From an uncultured Alphaproteobacteria bacterium (GTDB taxonomy: Bacteria; Pseudomonadota; Alphaproteobacteria; Sphingomonadales; Sphingomonadaceae), in NCBI GenBank assembly GCA_903939555.1, contig CAJAHV010000106.1, positions 1-7,814 of the forward strand: DNA of 7,814 nt. Direction: 5' to 3'. Positions 5,497 to 7,814 of this stretch are shown piece by piece; within the stretch, counting starts at the first letter, position 1; each line of letters opens with the position of its first letter. A model generated the notes under the pieces. The model saw only the letters and a list, made by a program, of their open reading frames with translations. It was not told the origin of the DNA and did no database searches. The position numbers and the translations under genes were made by a program.

Positions 5497-5522
5497 CCCT
5501 TCTCCCACCTGCGGGAGAGGGG
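5497..5522. terminator. Bidirectional terminator hairpin between convergent genes
   Basis: The arms 5497-5506 (CCCTTCTCCC) and 5513-5522 (GGGAGAGGGG) form a 10-bp stem with one T-G wobble around a 6-nt loop (ACCTGC). It starts 2 nt past the plus-strand stop at 5494 and ends 2 nt before the minus-strand stop at 5525. It can therefore serve both genes, although no clean T-tract is present. Confidence 0.65.
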
Positions 5523-5524
5523 GG

Positions 5525-6586
5525 CTAGTTGCTTCCGCGCGAACGCCTTTCCCCGCGCCGGTTGCCGCTGGTTGCCGATGACAGGCGGCGGGACTTGGGC
5601 TTGGGCGGCAAGGGCGGCAGCGGCGGCAGCGGCACGCCCAAATCCATGTCGAAGCCCAGCATGGTGAAGGATTCGACCATGTGCGCCGGCAAATCCGCCG
5701 TCACATCGACCTTGCCGCTATCGGGGGCATCGATGACCAGCCGCCGGGCATGCAGGTGCAGCTTGCGGCTGATGCCCCCGGTCAGGAACGCTTCCTTGCC
5801 GCCATATTTGGCATCGCCGACAAGCGGATGGCCGATCGCGGCAGCATGAACGCGGATCTGGTGGGTGCGCCCGGTCAGCGGCGAAAACTCCACCCAGGCG
5901 GCGCGCGCGCCGGCCTTGTCGATGACGCGGTAACGGGTCTTCGATTTCAGCCCGGTTTCGGTGTCGACGTGCATCTTTTCGCCGCCACTGCCCGGTTGCT
6001 TCGACAGCGGCGCGTCGATCTCGCCGACGGCGACCTTGGGCACATCGATGGTCAGGCCCCAATAGGTCTTTTTCGCATCGCGGCTGGCAAAGGATTTCGA
6101 AAAAAACGCCGCCGCCCGCGCGGTACGGGCGAGCAACAGCACCCCCGACGTGTCCTTGTCGAGCCGGTGCACCAGCTTGGGCCGGGTCGTCATCTCATAC
6201 TGCAGCGCGTCGAGCAGGCCATCGACATGGGTGGTGATGCCGATACCGCCCTGCGTCGCCAGCCCCGGCGGCTTGTTGATGACGATGGCGTGCTTGTCCA
6301 TGTGGATGACCAGCCCGCGCACATAATCGATCTGTGCCTGGCTGAGCGGCTCGCGTTCGCGCGCCACCGGGCGCGGCGCGGCGGTTGCCGGCAGCACATC
6401 GGGCCACACCAACGTCTGGCCGGCGGCGATCCGGTCTCCCGGCGCTGCCTTGGCGCCATCAAGCCGGATGGCACCGGTGCGCGCCCAGCGCGACACGATG
6501 TTGAAGCTGGTATCGGGCACATGGCGCTGGAACCAGCGATCAAGCCTTATGCCATCGTCGTCGTCGGCGATGATCTGTGTCGGCAT
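5525..6586 (-). CDS. RluA-family 23S rRNA pseudouridine synthase (RluC-like)
   Basis: This 353-residue enzyme isomerises uridine to pseudouridine in RNA, most likely 23S rRNA. It has an N-terminal S4 RNA-binding domain at about 10-65 (GIRLDRWFQRHVP, RWARTGAIRLDG) and the RluA-type catalytic domain at about 95-300. The latter includes INKPPGLATQGG at 103-113, the catalytic motif HRLDKDTSGVLLLAR at 140-154 with the nucleophile Asp143, LTGRTHQIRVHAAAIGHPLVGDAKYG at 237-262, and LHLHARRL at 276-283. The architecture fits RluC, but RluD or another member cannot be excluded. The C-terminus is longer than usual: a PLPPLPPLPP stretch at 319-328 followed by a basic tail rich in Arg and Ser, perhaps an extra RNA contact. 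The start ATG shares its A with the crcB stop (TGATG), which implies translational coupling; longer in-frame extensions run through crcB in another frame. Confidence 0.92.
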   Translation of the reverse strand: MPTQIIADDDDGIRLDRWFQRHVPDTSFNIVSRWARTGAIRLDGAKAAPGDRIAAGQTLVWPDVLPATAAPRPVAREREPLSQAQIDYVRGLVIHMDKHAIVINKPPGLATQGGIGITTHVDGLLDALQYEMTTRPKLVHRLDKDTSGVLLLARTARAAAFFSKSFASRDAKKTYWGLTIDVPKVAVGEIDAPLSKQPGSGGEKMHVDTETGLKSKTRYRVIDKAGARAAWVEFSPLTGRTHQIRVHAAAIGHPLVGDAKYGGKEAFLTGGISRKLHLHARRLVIDAPDSGKVDVTADLPAHMVESFTMLGFDMDLGVPLPPLPPLPPKPKSRRLSSATSGNRRGERRSRGSN

Positions 6587-6972
6587 CAGTTGCGTCCCAA
6601 ATAGAGCCCGGCCATCAACGCGATCACGCCGCCAGCGACCGACGACACGGCATAAGCGGCAGCAAGCCCGATATCCCCGCGGTTGATCATGGTGAACAGA
6701 TCCAGCGAAAAGGCCGAAAAGGTGGTAAAACCGCCAAGCACGCCAACGCCGAGCAGCAGCCGCAACGGCTCCGCCTCGGACGCACGCGCCAGCACGGCCA
6801 CAAGCAAGCCCATGGCGAGCCCGCCGATGATGTTGACTGCCCAGGTGCCGAATGCAAAGCCGGGGCCGAAATTCGCCGCCGTCCATTGCCCGACGAGATA
6901 GCGCAGGGACGCCCCCAGCCCGCCACCAAGGGCAACGAGCAGCAGGGGCGGAAAGGCGGACAGCGCAGGCAT
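6586..6972 (-). CDS. crcB: Fluoride ion channel CrcB/Fluc
   Basis: This 128-residue inner-membrane protein exports fluoride as a dual-topology dimer, protecting enolase and other enzymes. Four hydrophobic segments are visible at about 8-30, 40-63, 70-95 and 100-125. Family motifs are GGGLGASLRY at 16-25, GTWAVNIIGG at 42-51 with the conserved Asn47, and GVLGGFTTFSAFSLDL at 77-92, which carries the Phe and Thr/Ser residues of the fluoride path and the central Na+ site. The length is normal. It starts 10 nt after the stop of the upstream DUF429-like gene, with AAGGGG ahead of the ATG, and overlaps the next gene by one base, so the three genes are probably one operon. That spacing leaves no room for a fluoride riboswitch directly in front of crcB; any control must lie further upstream, outside the window. 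Confidence 0.93.
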   Translation of the reverse strand: MPALSAFPPLLLVALGGGLGASLRYLVGQWTAANFGPGFAFGTWAVNIIGGLAMGLLVAVLARASEAEPLRLLLGVGVLGGFTTFSAFSLDLFTMINRGDIGLAAAYAVSSVAGGVIALMAGLYLGRN

Positions 6973-6982
6973 TGCGCACCCC

Positions 6983-7814
6983 TTAGCGCGGAGCAGGTGC
7001 TTTTACCAAATCGGCCGGGCCGATCACGCCGAACGTCCAGCCTTCAGTCAGCGCCAGCGCCGGGGTCAGCGCGGCGGGCTGCCACCAGTGCGGCTGGGCG
7101 GCAATGGCGCGCAAGCCGGCGGCCGTCACCAGCGCGTCGCCGACATGATCAGGGAATGTGTCGGCAAAGCCCGTCGGCATCGGCGCACTGCCCAGCACTG
7201 CCAGCACGCCATCGAGTCCTGCCCTGTCGCGCAACTTGCCGCGCACGCCGCCCATTCGGGCAAAGGCCTGGGCATAGATTTCGAGGATGACCGGGCCAGT
7301 GGCGGGCAGCGGGTCGAACGGCCAGACCGGCCAGCCGAGCCGGTGCAGCAGCCGCATCGCGCTGAGCGTCGCCTTGCCGACCTGCGACGCGCCGAGCAGC
7401 ACGAAATTGGAGGTCGGCACGCCCAGCCGCGACGCGGCGTAAACCTGTTCGGTGACGCGCAGATGCGCACGCAGATGGCGCGGGCCATCAGCAACGCCGA
7501 GCCAGAAACTGTCCCGCCGATGGGCAATGAAGCTGTGGCCACCCAGATCGGCATCACCCGCTGCGACCGCATCGATCTCGGCCCACAGCGCCCGCGCCGG
7601 GCCGGTGAAGGGCGGCACTGCGGCAAAACCGAAGCCCGCATCCATGCCGACGATAACATCGCCCGAAAGGCCGCCCAGCCAGTCCAACACCCCCGCCCGC
7701 GACCAGACGCCCGAGGCCGGCAGCACCAGGCGCGGCGCCTCATGGCCGGCGTCGCAAAGCGCCACCTGCACCGACGGGTGCCGGCTGCCGACCGCGCCCG
7801 ACCAGTCGATGCCG
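6983..7814 (-). CDS. DUF429-like RNase H-fold protein, 5' end missing at the right edge
   Basis: The frame stays open to the window edge and no start lies in view. A GTG at 7769-7771 opens a 262-residue frame, but family-like sequence continues upstream of it: codons 7772-7813 read GIDWSGAVGSRHPS, typical of the first strand of DUF429 proteins. Three acidic residues are placed as in an RNase H-like active site: Asp in GIDWSG (codon 7805-7807), Asp in GMDAGFGF (7640-7642) and Asp in GDALVTAAGLRAIAA (7136-7138). ILEIYAQAF also fits the conserved Glu-x-Tyr strand. Family members are predicted nucleases, but biochemical roles are poorly known, so function is inferred from fold only. It is the first visible gene of a leftward unit with crcB and the pseudouridine synthase gene, ending in TAA 10 nt before crcB. 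The assignment to the family is moderate to good; the gene itself is firm. Confidence 0.75.
   Translation of the reverse strand, partial: GIDWSGAVGSRHPSVQVALCDAGHEAPRLVLPASGVWSRAGVLDWLGGLSGDVIVGMDAGFGFAAVPPFTGPARALWAEIDAVAAGDADLGGHSFIAHRRDSFWLGVADGPRHLRAHLRVTEQVYAASRLGVPTSNFVLLGASQVGKATLSAMRLLHRLGWPVWPFDPLPATGPVILEIYAQAFARMGGVRGKLRDRAGLDGVLAVLGSAPMPTGFADTFPDHVGDALVTAAGLRAIAAQPHWWQPAALTPALALTEGWTFGVIGPADLVKAPAPR

Noticed and set aside
5681..6604. A 307-codon plus-strand open frame opposite the pseudouridine synthase
   Set aside because: It is a shadow of a gene with unmistakable catalytic motifs on the other strand.
6587..6979. N-terminal extension of the pseudouridine synthase starting at 6979
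   Set aside because: It overlaps crcB in another frame, and the S4 domain begins directly after the TGATG start at 6586.
6973..6982. Fluoride riboswitch ahead of crcB
   Set aside because: Only 10 nt separate crcB from the upstream gene, too short for the aptamer.

Overview
The window is strongly GC-rich chromosomal DNA with short intergenic gaps and long spurious antisense reading frames. The gene content (a DgcN/RpiR-family pair, an exported BCP-like peroxiredoxin, an HCCA-isomerase-like protein with a CSSPW motif, and a crcB-rluA-family pair) suggests an alphaproteobacterium, most likely a sphingomonad. That placement comes from family knowledge and codon style; no marker gene such as rRNA is present. 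I found eight protein-coding genes, one of them running off the right edge, and no RNA gene, CRISPR array or insertion sequence.

Left block (1-2024). A DUF1611/DgcN-type gene (120-1124, minus) and an RpiR-family regulator gene (1182-2024, plus) are divergent and share a 57-bp gap. The gap holds two inverted repeats, one covering the regulator's start codon. This matches the known D-glutamate route, in which DgcN N-acetylates D-Glu, the racemase DgcA follows, and an RpiR-type regulator (DgcR) controls expression. No dgcA is visible: the 119 bp beyond dgcN hold a strong hairpin and a 22-bp tandem repeat.

Middle block (2025-5494). A 284-bp gap with hairpins and an 11-bp-phased TGGCC motif precedes an exported peroxiredoxin gene (2309-2851, plus). 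This converges on a gene for an exported, helical-repeat (TPR-like) protein of unknown function (2927-4414, minus). A 25-bp repeat that folds into GCGA-capped hairpins lies between them and reaches into the last codons of the second gene. Divergent from the TPR-like gene is a probable two-gene unit on the plus strand: a GST-kappa/HCCA-isomerase-like protein (4503-5129) and a small exported two-cysteine protein (5153-5494).

Right block (5525-7814, minus). Three tightly packed genes are read leftward: a DUF429-like RNase H-fold protein (3' part only), the fluoride channel gene crcB after a 10-nt gap, and an RluA-family 23S rRNA pseudouridine synthase overlapping crcB by one base (TGATG). A 10-bp-stem hairpin separates this unit from the small exported protein gene and can terminate both strands.

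Most genes are recognisable families. I see no clear undescribed multi-gene system. The least explained items are the two repeat clusters at gene 3' ends, the nested operators of the dgcN/regulator pair, the phased motif upstream of the peroxiredoxin gene, and two exported proteins without assigned function.
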